A stretch of 64,000 nucleotides of DNA from Thermus igniterrae ATCC 700962 (GTDB lineage: Bacteria; Deinococcota; Deinococci; Deinococcales; Thermaceae), in the NCBI RefSeq assembly GCF_000376265.1, contig NZ_AQWU01000070.1, positions 1 through 64,000 of the forward strand, written 5' to 3'. Position numbers and translations under genes: made by a program. Positions 1 through 7,635 of the stretch are shown here, in pieces; the stretch's first letter is position 1, and each line of letters opens with the position of its first letter. The notes below the pieces were generated by a model. That model made no database searches. It worked only from the letters and a program-made list of their open reading frames with translations, and had not been told where the DNA came from.

Positions 1-121
1 ACGGGGGCTGAAGGCGGTGGCCCTGCAAGTGGAAGCTTGGGTGATGGCCTGGAGCGTGGTGGCCCAGCTTCTTGGGCAGGCGGGTCTGCCCATCACCCGG
101 GTGTTGCGGGCGGTGGCGTGA
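1..121 (+). CDS. C-terminal fragment of an unidentified protein
   Basis: An open frame enters from the left edge and ends at TGA 119-121, giving 39 residues that end in LPITRVLRAVA. Codon use is typical of the window, with G/C at most third positions. The next gene, ftsE, follows after 46 nt and has its own -10 hexamer. The fragment is too short to assign to a family, and I do not propose a function. Confidence 0.55.
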   Translation, partial: RGLKAVALQVEAWVMAWSVVAQLLGQAGLPITRVLRAVA

Positions 122-155
122 GGTGAGTACGCAGGTGAATATCCGAAAAGGGGGT

Positions 156-161
156 TATAGT
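156..161 (+). promoter_or_regulatory. -10 hexamer of a leaderless ftsE promoter
   Basis: TATAGT is followed by 6 nt and then the ftsE ATG at 168. This is the TANNNT-N6-ATG spacing seen repeatedly in the window and expected for leaderless transcription. No good -35 hexamer is visible 16-18 nt upstream. The G-rich 162-167 could also act as a weak ribosome site. Confidence 0.5.
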
Positions 162-167
162 GAGGGC

Positions 168-896
168 ATGATCGCCTTCCACCGGGTGGGCCTCGAGTAC
201 CCCCGCACGGGGACCAAGGCCCTCTACAACGTGAGCCTCGAGGTCAAGAAGGGGGAGTTCGTCTACGTGGTGGGCCACTCCGGGGCGGGCAAGTCCACCC
301 TCTTGGCCCTCATCCTGAGGCGGCTTCTGCCCACCCAGGGGGCGGTTTACTTCGCCGGACAGAACCTCAAGGCCCTAAGGGGGGACCAGGTGGCCCTCCA
401 CCGCCGGCGCATCGGCATGGTCTTCCAGGACCACCGCCTCCTTTCCGACCTAACCGTGGAGGAGAACCTGGCCTTCGTCCTGGAGGTGCAGGGCGTGCCC
501 CGCAAGGAATGGCCTGAGCGCATCGCCACCGCCCTTCGCCGGGTAGGGCTTGCCCACAAGAAGCGGGCCTTTCCCGAGGAGCTTTCCGTGGGGGAGGCCC
601 AGCGGGTGGCCATCGCCCGCGCCCTCCTCCTGGATCCCCCCGTGATCCTGGCGGACGAGCCCACAGGCAACCTGGACCTGGAAAACGCCCTCCAGGTCCT
701 GGACATCCTCAAGGCCGCCCACAGCCGCGGGGCCACGGTGGTGGTGGCCACCCATAGCCGCGAGCTTCTGGAGGCCTATCCCGCCCGGGTGGTGGTCCTC
801 AAGGCGGGCCAGGTGGTGCGGGACGAGCGTCCCGGGGAAGGTGGTAGCATAAGGGTAAGGGAAAGCCCTGACCGGGGCGGAAAGGAGGGCACATGA
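168..896 (+). CDS. ftsE: Cell-division ABC transporter ATPase FtsE
   Basis: This 242-residue protein is the cytoplasmic ATPase of the FtsEX complex, which couples ATP hydrolysis to activation of periplasmic peptidoglycan hydrolases at the septum. Walker A GHSGAGKST is at residues 36-44. The signature loop is LSVGEAQ near 139 (usual LSGGEQQ, with Val in the second Gly position). Walker B ILADEP with the D-loop GNLD follows near 160. Length is normal for FtsE. The frame is open back to position 72, but ATG 168 is chosen because the family N-terminus begins there and a -10 hexamer lies just upstream. Its partner ftsX is not next to it but on the opposite strand at 2745-3599. The stop overlaps the hpf start (ATGA). 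Confidence 0.93.
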   Translation: MIAFHRVGLEYPRTGTKALYNVSLEVKKGEFVYVVGHSGAGKSTLLALILRRLLPTQGAVYFAGQNLKALRGDQVALHRRRIGMVFQDHRLLSDLTVEENLAFVLEVQGVPRKEWPERIATALRRVGLAHKKRAFPEELSVGEAQRVAIARALLLDPPVILADEPTGNLDLENALQVLDILKAAHSRGATVVVATHSRELLEAYPARVVVLKAGQVVRDERPGEGGSIRVRESPDRGGKEGT

Positions 897-1453
897 ACGT
901 CTACAAGCTCATCGGCCGCAACCTGGAGATCACCGACGCCATCCGGGAGTATGTGGAAAGGAAGCTCTCCCGCCTGGACCGCTACCAGAACGGGGAGCTC
1001 ATGGCCAAGGTGGTGCTCTCCCTGGCGGGTAGCGCCCATGTGGAGCGCAAGGCCAAGGCGGAGGTGCAGGTGGATCTCCCCGGGGGGCTGGTGCGGGTGG
1101 AGGAGGAGGACCCCGACCTCTACGCCGCCATTGACCGCATGGTGGACCGGCTGGAGACCCAGCTCAAGCGCTATAAGGAGCGGCGCTTCGTGGGCAAGCG
1201 CCACTCCTACCAGGGGCCCCCGCCTCCTGAGGTGCAGGACCTGAAGGCCCTGCGCAAGCCTGAGGAGGAGGAGGGGCCTCGCATCGTGCGGGTGAAGCGC
1301 TTTGAGATGAAGCCCATGGACCCCGAGGAGGCGGCCTTCCAGATGGAAGCCCTGGGCCACGACTTCTTCGTGTTCCGCAACGCGGAGACCGAGGAGATCA
1401 ACGTCATCTACCGCCGCAAGGACGGGAACTACGGGCTCATTGAGCCCGCCTAG
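893..1453 (+). CDS. hpf: Ribosome hibernation promoting factor, long form
   Basis: The 186 residues fit the long HPF (S30AE) architecture. The N-terminal RNA-binding domain (about 1-100, opening with MNVYKLIGRNLEITDAIREY) sits in the decoding region of stalled 30S subunits. A linker leads to the C-terminal dimerisation domain (about 125-186, with VRVKRFEMKPMDPEEA and INVIYRRKDGNYGLIEP) that pairs two ribosomes into inactive 100S particles. Its ATG overlaps the ftsE stop, so the two are probably co-transcribed, an unusual pairing of cell division with ribosome storage. It converges on the envC-like gene, with a strong hairpin between them. Confidence 0.93.
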   Translation: MNVYKLIGRNLEITDAIREYVERKLSRLDRYQNGELMAKVVLSLAGSAHVERKAKAEVQVDLPGGLVRVEEEDPDLYAAIDRMVDRLETQLKRYKERRFVGKRHSYQGPPPPEVQDLKALRKPEEEEGPRIVRVKRFEMKPMDPEEAAFQMEALGHDFFVFRNAETEEINVIYRRKDGNYGLIEPA

Positions 1454-1466
1454 CCCTTCCTCTGGT

Positions 1467-1493
1467 CCCGCCGCAGGTAAGCCCTGCGGCGGG
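1467..1493. terminator. Bidirectional hairpin between convergent hpf and envC-like genes
   Basis: An 11-bp perfect inverted repeat, CCCGCCGCAGG (1467-1477) and CCTGCGGCGGG (1483-1493), has a 5-nt loop. It lies in the 42-nt gap between two convergent stop codons. There is no clear U-tract on either strand, so it may terminate by stem strength alone or protect both 3' ends. Confidence 0.6.
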
Positions 1494-1495
1494 GG

Positions 1496-2743
1496 TTAGT
1501 AGTAGGCGGCGGGGTCCACGAAGCGGGTTTCCTCGCCCACCCGCACCGCCACCCGGAACTCCAGCTCCTCGGGGCGGATGAGGAGGCCTCCTCCGGTGTG
1601 GCCCAGAAGCTGGCCCCGGGACACCTTCTGTCCTTCCTGTACCAGGGGCTCCTGCAGGTTGGTGTAGACGGTGGAGAGGGTTTCCGTGTGCACCAGCATT
1701 ACCGTGTAGCCCAGGTTGGGGAGGTAGAGGATGCCCGCCACGTACCCCTCGGCGGCGGCCTGGACCGGGCTTCCCGGGGCGGGCCCCTGGATGACCTGGA
1801 AGGGGCCCTCCCGGCCGTAGGGCACCAGGACCCGCCCTCCGGGCACGGGGAAGGCCAGGTTGCCCACGGTGGCGGGCAGGGGGGGTGGGGGCATCACCAC
1901 CACCGGGGCTGGCCTGGCCGCCGCCTGGCGGCGCCGAGCCTCCTCCTGCCGCCGCCTCTCTTCCTCCTGGCGGCGGAGCTCCTGAAGCCGCCTCTGCTCT
2001 GCCAGCACCCGGGCCTGAAGCCGGCTTAGCTCCGCCTGGAGGCGCGCCCTTTCCTCGAGGGTGTCCCGCAGGAGGGCCCGTTTCCCCTCCTCCTCCCGCC
2101 GGAGGGCGGCCAGGGTGGCCTCGAGGCCCCGCCTCTCCCTCTCCAAAGCCCCCTGGGTCTCCGCCAGGGTCCGTTCCTTCCCCGAGAGGTCGGCAAGGAG
2201 GAGGCGGAGGCGTTCCTGTTCCTCCTTAAGGGCCTTCAGGGTGGCCTGGAAGGTGCGCACCAGCTCGGCGTCCCGCGCCGAGAGGTACCCCACCCAGCGG
2301 GCCCGCACCGCCAGGTCGGTGAAGGACTGCGCCCGGAGGAGGGGGAGGTAGCGCCCGGCCTTCTCCCGGTGGAGGCTTCCCATGAGGGCCTGAAGCCTCC
2401 CCTTGAGCTCCCCCAGGTCCCGCTCCAGCTTGGCGATGCGGGCCTCCTTCTGGCGCACCTCCTCCTGCAGGCGGGCGATCTCCCGGCGCAAGGAGGCTCT
2501 TTCCCCTTCCAGGCGGGCAATTTCCTTCTCCAGGCGCCCCTTCTCCGCCAGGAGGTTTCGTACCCGCTCCGAGAGGCGGGAAAGCTCGCGGTTCAGGGCC
2601 TGGATGCGGGCCTGCGTCCTTTCCTCCAGGGCCTTGGCCCTGGCCGCCTGCCCCTCCAGCTGGCGCAGGGTTTCTTCCTGGGTGCGGAGGTCCTGGGCCA
2701 TCCCCAGGGAGAGGAGCAGGACCAGGGCCACAAGCCACCGCAT
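1496..2743 (-). CDS. EnvC-like coiled-coil protein with degenerate M23 (LytM) domain
   Basis: The 415-residue protein starts with a signal peptide (MRWLVALVLLLSLGMA). A long charged coiled coil follows, about residues 20-275, rich in Glu, Arg and Leu heptads. The C-terminal M23/LytM fold covers about 290-415. The M23 metal ligands appear to be missing: the usual HxxxD is replaced around VPYGREG, and the HxH motif reads YTN near STVYTNL. Such dead LytM proteins (EnvC type) activate amidases and are controlled by FtsEX. The gene starts 1 nt after the ftsX stop, supporting a periplasmic partner of FtsX. Identification as the functional equivalent of EnvC is inference. Confidence 0.82.
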   Translation of the reverse strand: MRWLVALVLLLSLGMAQDLRTQEETLRQLEGQAARAKALEERTQARIQALNRELSRLSERVRNLLAEKGRLEKEIARLEGERASLRREIARLQEEVRQKEARIAKLERDLGELKGRLQALMGSLHREKAGRYLPLLRAQSFTDLAVRARWVGYLSARDAELVRTFQATLKALKEEQERLRLLLADLSGKERTLAETQGALERERRGLEATLAALRREEEGKRALLRDTLEERARLQAELSRLQARVLAEQRRLQELRRQEEERRRQEEARRRQAAARPAPVVVMPPPPLPATVGNLAFPVPGGRVLVPYGREGPFQVIQGPAPGSPVQAAAEGYVAGILYLPNLGYTVMLVHTETLSTVYTNLQEPLVQEGQKVSRGQLLGHTGGGLLIRPEELEFRVAVRVGEETRFVDPAAYY

Positions 2744-2744
2744 C

Positions 2745-3599
2745 CTAGGCCTCCCTCAGGTGGACCCGGCTGGCCATGTAGGCCCCCCCGGCCCCCAGCA
2801 CCACCGCCAGGAGGAGGACCAGCCCTCCCGTGCGCCAGAGGTCCTCCGGGCCGAGCACAGGCAAAAAGGGCAGGAGGCCCTGCAGGGCCTGGGCCAGGGC
2901 CCGGTAGAGGAGGCCGCCCAAGGCCACCGCCACCACCCCGGCCCCCAGGGTGAGGAAGACCCCCTCCATCACGAAGGGCCCCTGGATGAAGCGCCGGGTG
3001 GCCCCCACCAGGAGCATGATGGCCAGGGCCTCCTTGCGGCTTTCCACCGAAAGCCGTATGGCCCCCATCACGCTGAAAAAGGTGTTGAGGAGGAGGAGGC
3101 CCACCAGGAGCACCATGGCCAGGCGGCTACCCGCCAGCACCTGCACCAGGCGCTCGGTGAGCTCTCCCCCATACTCCACCCCCTCCACCCCGGGAAGCCC
3201 CTTGAGGCGTTCGGCCACCGCCCGCACCGCCTCCGGGGTCTTGAGCCTGAGGCGCAGGGTGTCGGGCAGGGGGTTTTCCACCAGGTCCCGGGCCTCGGCC
3301 AGGTAGGGGTAGTCCAGGACCAGCTGGGCCAGGGCCTCCTCCTTGCTCTGGAGCCGCACCTCGCCCACCTCAGGCCAGGCCTGGATGGCCTGGAGGAGGG
3401 TCTCCACCTGGGCGTCCTTCCTTAGGAAGGCGGCCACCTCCAGCTCCCGCTCCAGGTTGTCCACCACCCGCTCCAGGTTCCAAAGGAGAAGCCCCAGGAA
3501 GTAGAGGAGGGCGAAGGAGACCAAGGCGGTGAAGAAGGTGGCCAGGCTGGCCGTGGGATGGCGGAGGAGTTGCCGCAGGCCCTCGCGGATGGCGTACAC
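2745..3599 (-). CDS. ftsX: Cell-division protein FtsX
   Basis: The 284 residues have the FtsX layout: a short cytoplasmic N-terminus (IREGLRQLLRHP), TM1 at about 20-42, an extracytoplasmic loop of about 120 residues that would contact the EnvC-like protein, then three TM helices in the second half with the FtsX-family segment around VESRKEALAIMLLVGAT. The GTG start at 3599 is preceded by an AT-rich stretch (TTAAGATATAG), unusual here, which may be a promoter element. It lies 10 nt after the RibD-like gene, and the envC-like gene follows after 1 nt. ftsE is encoded convergently about 1.8 kb away, so the usual ftsEX operon is broken. Confidence 0.92.
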   Translation of the reverse strand: MYAIREGLRQLLRHPTASLATFFTALVSFALLYFLGLLLWNLERVVDNLERELEVAAFLRKDAQVETLLQAIQAWPEVGEVRLQSKEEALAQLVLDYPYLAEARDLVENPLPDTLRLRLKTPEAVRAVAERLKGLPGVEGVEYGGELTERLVQVLAGSRLAMVLLVGLLLLNTFFSVMGAIRLSVESRKEALAIMLLVGATRRFIQGPFVMEGVFLTLGAGVVAVALGGLLYRALAQALQGLLPFLPVLGPEDLWRTGGLVLLLAVVLGAGGAYMASRVHLREA

Positions 3600-3609
3600 G
3601 CCCTATATC

Positions 3610-4119
3610 TTAAGGCCCCTGGGTGGGAGAGACCTGGGGGCGGTAGCGGCAGAGGAGGACGCCCCCGGGAAGGACCTCGGTCCCCAGGAGGCGCAGGGAG
3701 AGGGGGCCTTGCAGAAAGGGTTTTCCCGCCTCGAGGACCACTGGGCAGTAGGCCAGGCGCACTTCGCTCAGCTGGGGCAGGAGGGCCTGGGCCAGGGTGG
3801 GGCCTCCCACGAGCCACAGGCGGGTGAGGCCCAGGGTGCTGGCCAGGCGGATGGCTTCTTCCGGGCTTGCCACCCGCTTGCCAGGCCCTCCCAGACCTTC
3901 CTTGGTGCTCACCACCAGGGCTGGCTTCTCCCCGTAAGCCCAGCCCAGGACCAGGGCCTCCTCGTAGGTGCGCCGGCCCATGAGGAGCCCGTCCACCTCA
4001 CCCAGGAGGCGGGGCAGGTAGACCAAAGCGGCCTCAGCAAAGGGAACGAGCCAGTCCGGGCCCTCCGGATGGGTGGCGAGGCCGTTGAGGCTCACCGCCA
4101 GGTGGTAGATGAGCCTCAC
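3610..4119 (-). CDS. RibD C-terminal / dihydrofolate-reductase-like protein
   Basis: The 169 residues match the stand-alone RibD-C/DHFR-fold family: MRLIYHLAVSLNG at the start, GLLMGRRTYEEAL near 46-58, and the NAD(P)H-binding LWLVGGPTLAQALL near 118-131. These are small NADPH-dependent reductases whose substrates are mostly unknown. The ATG overlaps the stop of the upstream peroxiredoxin gene (ATGA), so they form an operon continuing into ftsX. The family is clear, but the substrate is not. Confidence 0.8.
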   Translation of the reverse strand: MRLIYHLAVSLNGLATHPEGPDWLVPFAEAALVYLPRLLGEVDGLLMGRRTYEEALVLGWAYGEKPALVVSTKEGLGGPGKRVASPEEAIRLASTLGLTRLWLVGGPTLAQALLPQLSEVRLAYCPVVLEAGKPFLQGPLSLRLLGTEVLPGGVLLCRYRPQVSPTQGP

Positions 4120-4601
4120 CGGGAGCGCTCCTTCAGGTAGGCCAGCACCGTGTCCGCGTCCTTGAAGGGGTTAACCCCCCGCCAGATGCGCTCTATGCGC
4201 CCCTCGGGGTTGAGGAGGATGGTGTCCCGGCTGTAGAAGCCGAAGAGGTTCCGCACCCCGTAGGCCCGGGCCAGCTTCCCCTCTGGGTCAGGGATCATCC
4301 CCCCCTTGAGGGCCAGCTTCTCCACGAAGTCGCACTGCTCGCTGGCGGGGTCGTGGCTTACGCCGTAGACCCGGGCCCCCAGGCGCTGGAACTCGGGGTA
4401 AAGCTCAGAGTAGCGCTTGGCCTGGGCGGTGCAGCCGGGGCTTTTGGCCTTGGGGTAGAACCAGAGGACCACGTAGCTTCCCCGGAAGTCCACGGGGCGG
4501 CCGTAGCTGTCCGTGGCCTCCAGGAGGGGGGCCTTGTCCCCCGGGGCCAGGGCCTGGGCCTTGAAGAGGCCCAGGAAGAGGAGGAGGGTGAGGGCGCGCA
4601 T
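4116..4601 (-). CDS. Exported peroxiredoxin of the Bcp/PrxQ type
   Basis: The 161 residues start with a probable signal peptide (MRALTLLLFLGLFKAQA), followed by a thioredoxin-like fold with the peroxidatic motif SPGCTAQ (Cys57). A second cysteine lies at residue 90 (SEQCDF), not five residues after the first as in classical Bcp, so the resolving disulfide may differ. The family reduces peroxides using thiols, and the signal peptide puts this member outside the cytoplasm. It is first in the operon, with TAGGCT 6 nt before ATG 4601. Confidence 0.85.
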   Translation of the reverse strand: MRALTLLLFLGLFKAQALAPGDKAPLLEATDSYGRPVDFRGSYVVLWFYPKAKSPGCTAQAKRYSELYPEFQRLGARVYGVSHDPASEQCDFVEKLALKGGMIPDPEGKLARAYGVRNLFGFYSRDTILLNPEGRIERIWRGVNPFKDADTVLAYLKERSR

Positions 4602-4607
4602 GGGCTT

Positions 4608-4613
4608 AGCCTA
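4608..4613 (-). promoter_or_regulatory. -10 hexamer for the peroxiredoxin-ftsX-envC operon
   Basis: On the minus strand TAGGCT (4613 to 4608) is followed by 6 nt and then ATG 4601, matching the leaderless pattern of the window. It diverges from the promoter at 4690-4695. Confidence 0.45.
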
Positions 4614-4689
4614 GGGAAGCGGGGGCGGGCCAGGTGTGGCCCAACGCCCCAAAGGTGGCCTGGCTTTCCTCCGCTGGGGCCCGGCCTGC

Positions 4690-4695
4690 TACCTT
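4690..4695 (+). promoter_or_regulatory. -10 hexamer for the small membrane-anchored protein
   Basis: TACCTT is followed by 6 nt (AGGGGC) and then ATG 4702. It fits a leaderless or very short leader transcript. Confidence 0.45.
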
Positions 4696-4701
4696 AGGGG
4701 C

Positions 4702-4953
4702 ATGAAACCCTTCCTGCTGGGCCTGTGCCTGGGAGGGCTTCTGGGGGTGGGGACCGCCTGGATGCTCCGGGCCCCGGGGCCTGAGTCCGTGGCCCTCCCC
4801 GTCCAGCTTCCCCCCCAGGGGGAGGGGGCCTGCGAGCCCCAGGTCTACCTCTTCCTGAACGGGGAGTTCTTCCGCATGCTCCCCGTGCCCGGGGGGGAGC
4901 CTCAGGAGCTTTTCCCGGTGGAGCCCGTGCCCAACCCCTTTGGCGGCTCCTAA
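4702..4953 (+). CDS. Small membrane-anchored hypothetical protein
   Basis: The 83 residues have one N-terminal hydrophobic segment (FLLGLCLGGLLGVGTAWML, about 4-22), followed by a short Pro/Glu-rich extracytoplasmic tail with one Cys. I do not recognise a family. ATG 4702 is chosen over the open upstream frame because of the -10 hexamer just before it. The stop TAA overlaps the stop of the convergent VWA gene by 2 nt. Function unknown. Confidence 0.6.
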   Translation: MKPFLLGLCLGGLLGVGTAWMLRAPGPESVALPVQLPPQGEGACEPQVYLFLNGEFFRMLPVPGGEPQELFPVEPVPNPFGGS

Positions 4954-5882
4954 GCGGGGAAGAGGTAGCGCCTGAGGGCTACCCCCAGGAGGGCCAGGAG
5001 CCCCCCTAGGACCCCCAAAAGCCCCGTGGCCTCCACCGGCTGAACCTGGAGGCGCACCTCCTTGGCCAGGGCCCGGTAGAGGCGGGCGAGCTCCTCCTCC
5101 GAGTCCACCAGGAAGTACTTCCCACCGGTGAGCTCCGCCAGGGACCAGAGGAGCTCCTCGTCCACCTCGTAGGCCCCGGCGAAGAAGCCCAGGCCCGCGG
5201 CCAGGTCCTCAGGCCCTGGGGTCCAGCCCGGAACCCCCACCCCCACGGCGTAGATGGGCACCCCCATGCGGGCGGCCTCCCCCGCGGCCTCCAGGGGGTC
5301 TACCCCCGTGCGGTTGCGCCCGTCGGTGAGGAGGAGGACCTCCCCCTTGCCCCCCGCCTCGCGGATGTTGCGCAAAGCCTCCAGGATGCCCTCGCCGATG
5401 GCCGTGGAGCGGCCAAACTCCAGGCTCTGCAGGCTTTCCAGGAGGCGCTTGCGGTCGGTGGTGGGGGGGTGGACGGTGTGGGCGAAGCCGCTGAAGGCCA
5501 CCAGGCCTATGCGGAGCCCCCTGGGGGCTTCCCGGAGGAAGGTGCGGGCGGCCTCCTTGGCGGCCTCGAGGCGGTTGGGCTTGAGGTCGGTGGCCATCAT
5601 GCTCCGACTCACGTCCACCACCAGGATGGCCGCGTTTTCGCTCACCTGCCCGGGAAGAGGCAGGAGGGGCCGGCTGGCCGCCAGGGCCAGGAGGAGAAGC
5701 CCCAGGGCAAAGAGGGCCGTGGGAAGCCAGGGAAGGGGGCCCCGGGCTTCCCTGGCCGCCTCCCGGAGGAGGGGCAGGAGGGGGTGGGGCAGACGGGCCC
5801 TGGGGGCCCTGCGGTAAAGGGCCAGGAGGAGAAAGGCCCAAAGGAGGAGGAGGCTTAGGGCCTCGGGGGCCAGGAGGCTCAC
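4950..5882 (-). CDS. VWA-domain membrane protein, BatA/BatB-like (second copy)
   Basis: The 310 residues have two N-terminal hydrophobic helices (about 6-22 and 55-75), a von Willebrand A domain and a C-terminal TM helix (LLGVLGGLLALLGVAL). The metal-ion-dependent adhesion site is intact: DVSRSM, a Thr in PPTTDRKRLL, and LLLTDGRN. The start is GTG 5882, which overlaps the preceding TGA (GTGA); the frame is open further upstream but that part lies inside the previous gene. This is the last gene of a moxR-DUF58-VWA-VWA operon, a conserved set in which MoxR ATPases are thought to act as chaperones on VWA proteins. The biological target is unknown. Confidence 0.85.
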   Translation of the reverse strand: MSLLAPEALSLLLLWAFLLLALYRRAPRARLPHPLLPLLREAAREARGPLPWLPTALFALGLLLLALAASRPLLPLPGQVSENAAILVVDVSRSMMATDLKPNRLEAAKEAARTFLREAPRGLRIGLVAFSGFAHTVHPPTTDRKRLLESLQSLEFGRSTAIGEGILEALRNIREAGGKGEVLLLTDGRNRTGVDPLEAAGEAARMGVPIYAVGVGVPGWTPGPEDLAAGLGFFAGAYEVDEELLWSLAELTGGKYFLVDSEEELARLYRALAKEVRLQVQPVEATGLLGVLGGLLALLGVALRRYLFPA

Positions 5883-6799
5883 GGCCACCTCCCTTCCAGG
5901 GCCAGGGTGCGGTAGGCCCCAAAGGCGAAGAGCAAGAACCCTGCCACCACCAGGGCCTGGGAAAGCTCCTGGGGGCGGTGCCGCCACACGCGGTGGGGCT
6001 TTAAGGCCTGGTAGAGGGGACGGAAGTCCTCCTGGAGCACGCTGCCGCCTGTGGCCTGGGCCAGGCGCAACAGGCGCATGGGGTCAGCGGGCACGAAGAA
6101 AAGCCCCTCCCCGATGCGGCTCACCGTGCCCCTGGGGTCCCCCAGGGGGCGGACGAAGACGGGCAGGCCCGCCCGGGTCAGCTCCGCCGCCACCTCCAAA
6201 GGGTCCCGCCCGGCGTTGGCCGCCCCATCGGAGAGGAGGAGGAGGGCGGCGGGGGGTTTGGCCTGGGGCAGGTCCCGCTCCGGCCCCTCGGGGCGCAGGA
6301 CCCGCCTGGCCTGCAAAAGCCCCTGGCCCAGGGGGCTGGTGCCCCCGGGCCTTAGGGCCTGGAGGGCCTCCAGGAGGGCCTTGCGGTCCGTGGTGGGGGA
6401 GAGGACGAGGACCGCCTGGGGTCCGAAGCTCACCAGGCCTACCCTCACCGAGGGGTCCAGGCCCCGCAGGAAGGCCTGGGCCAGGGCCTTGGCCCTCTCC
6501 AGGCGGCTCGGCTTTTCGTCGTCCGCGGCCATGGAGTGGCTGGTGTCCACCACCAGGACCACCCGGGTGAGGTTCTCCCGCCAGGGGAGGCTGGCCTCGG
6601 GGCGGGCCGCCGCCAGGAGGAGGAGGGGGGGGGCCAGGAGGTAGGCCAGGCCCAGGGGGCGGGGCGGGGGGCGGAAGGGGGGGTCCAGGAGGTGGGCGAG
6701 CCGCCTTTGCCCGGCCCTCTCCAGGTACCAGAGGGCCAGGCCCCCCATCCCCAGGAGGAGGAGGCCTAGGAGGAGGCCTTCGGGGCTCTTGAGGACCAC
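5879..6799 (-). CDS. VWA-domain membrane protein, BatA-like (first copy)
   Basis: The 306 residues have the same architecture as the following gene: N-terminal TM helices (EGLLLGLLLLGMGGLALWYL and a second near 55-70), a VWA domain with DTSHSM, SPTTDRKALL and LLLLSDGAAN, and a C-terminal TM near 280-297. The two VWA proteins are clearly paralogues. Start GTG 6799 has a good ribosome site (GGAAAGGAGG) and overlaps the DUF58 gene by 34 nt, suggesting translational coupling. Confidence 0.85.
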   Translation of the reverse strand: MVLKSPEGLLLGLLLLGMGGLALWYLERAGQRRLAHLLDPPFRPPPRPLGLAYLLAPPLLLLAAARPEASLPWRENLTRVVLVVDTSHSMAADDEKPSRLERAKALAQAFLRGLDPSVRVGLVSFGPQAVLVLSPTTDRKALLEALQALRPGGTSPLGQGLLQARRVLRPEGPERDLPQAKPPAALLLLSDGAANAGRDPLEVAAELTRAGLPVFVRPLGDPRGTVSRIGEGLFFVPADPMRLLRLAQATGGSVLQEDFRPLYQALKPHRVWRHRPQELSQALVVAGFLLFAFGAYRTLALEGRWP

Positions 6800-7635
6800 C
6801 TTCGCCTCCTTTCCACGAAGCCCAGGAGGAGGGGCACCAGGTCGGCCTCCGTGGAGGCCAGGAGGAGGTCCGCCCCCGCCCGCCGGATGCCCTGGATGCG
6901 GGCCTCCCGCAGGGCCGCGGCCCGCTTCTGGTAGGCCGCCCGCACCCGGGGGTCAAAGGCGTTCACCTCCGCCGTGGCCCCCGTCTCCGGGTCAAAGAAG
7001 CTGAAGACCCCCCCTTCGGGCAGGGCCCGCTCCAGGGGGTCTTCCACCAGGACCGCCACCAGGTCGTGTCGGGCCGCCAGGCGCGCCAGAGGCTCATGAA
7101 AACTATCCAGAAAATCCGAGAAGACGAAGAGGAGGCTCCGCCGCCGCGCCACCCGGCCCAGGAGGTCCAGGGCTTCCCCCAGGGGCCTGGGGGGGCCTGG
7201 GCGCAGGGCCTCCCGGGCCAGGAGAAGGGCCTGGGCCTTGCCTCCCCGGGGGGGAAGGAGGCCCGCAGGCAGGACCGCCCCCACCCGGTTGCCGTGCCGC
7301 AGGGCGATGTGGGCCACGGCCAGGGCCAGCTCCAGGGCCAGGGTGTACTTCTCCCGGCGCCGGCTGCCGAAGCGCATGGAGGGGCTTCCGTCCAGGAGGA
7401 GCCAGAGGGTGAGCTCCCGCTCCTCCCGGTAGCGGCGCACGTGCACCTCCCCCGTGCGGGCGGTGGCCGGCCAGTCTATGCGCTCCGCCTCGTCCCCGGG
7501 GCTAAAGGGGCTTATTTCCGCCAGCTCCAGGCTGCGGCCGTAGAACACCCCCCGGTAGTCCCCGAAGAGGAACCCATCCAGGGGACGCACCACCTCAAGC
7601 TCCAGGCGGGCCAAGAGGGCTTCGGGCGTCTCCAT
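6766..7635 (-). CDS. DUF58 protein of the MoxR/Bat operon
   Basis: The 289 residues contain the DUF58 core (RYREERELTLWLLLDGSPSM, about 88-107), which is the start of a degenerate VWA-like fold. It also has the family segment GDEAERIDWPATARTGEVHV (about 47-66). There is no TM segment, so it is probably cytoplasmic. The start overlaps moxR by 41 nt. In other bacteria DUF58 proteins always accompany MoxR ATPases and VWA proteins; the exact role is undefined. Confidence 0.87.
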   Translation of the reverse strand: METPEALLARLELEVVRPLDGFLFGDYRGVFYGRSLELAEISPFSPGDEAERIDWPATARTGEVHVRRYREERELTLWLLLDGSPSMRFGSRRREKYTLALELALAVAHIALRHGNRVGAVLPAGLLPPRGGKAQALLLAREALRPGPPRPLGEALDLLGRVARRRSLLFVFSDFLDSFHEPLARLAARHDLVAVLVEDPLERALPEGGVFSFFDPETGATAEVNAFDPRVRAAYQKRAAALREARIQGIRRAGADLLLASTEADLVPLLLGFVERRRRWSSRAPKASS

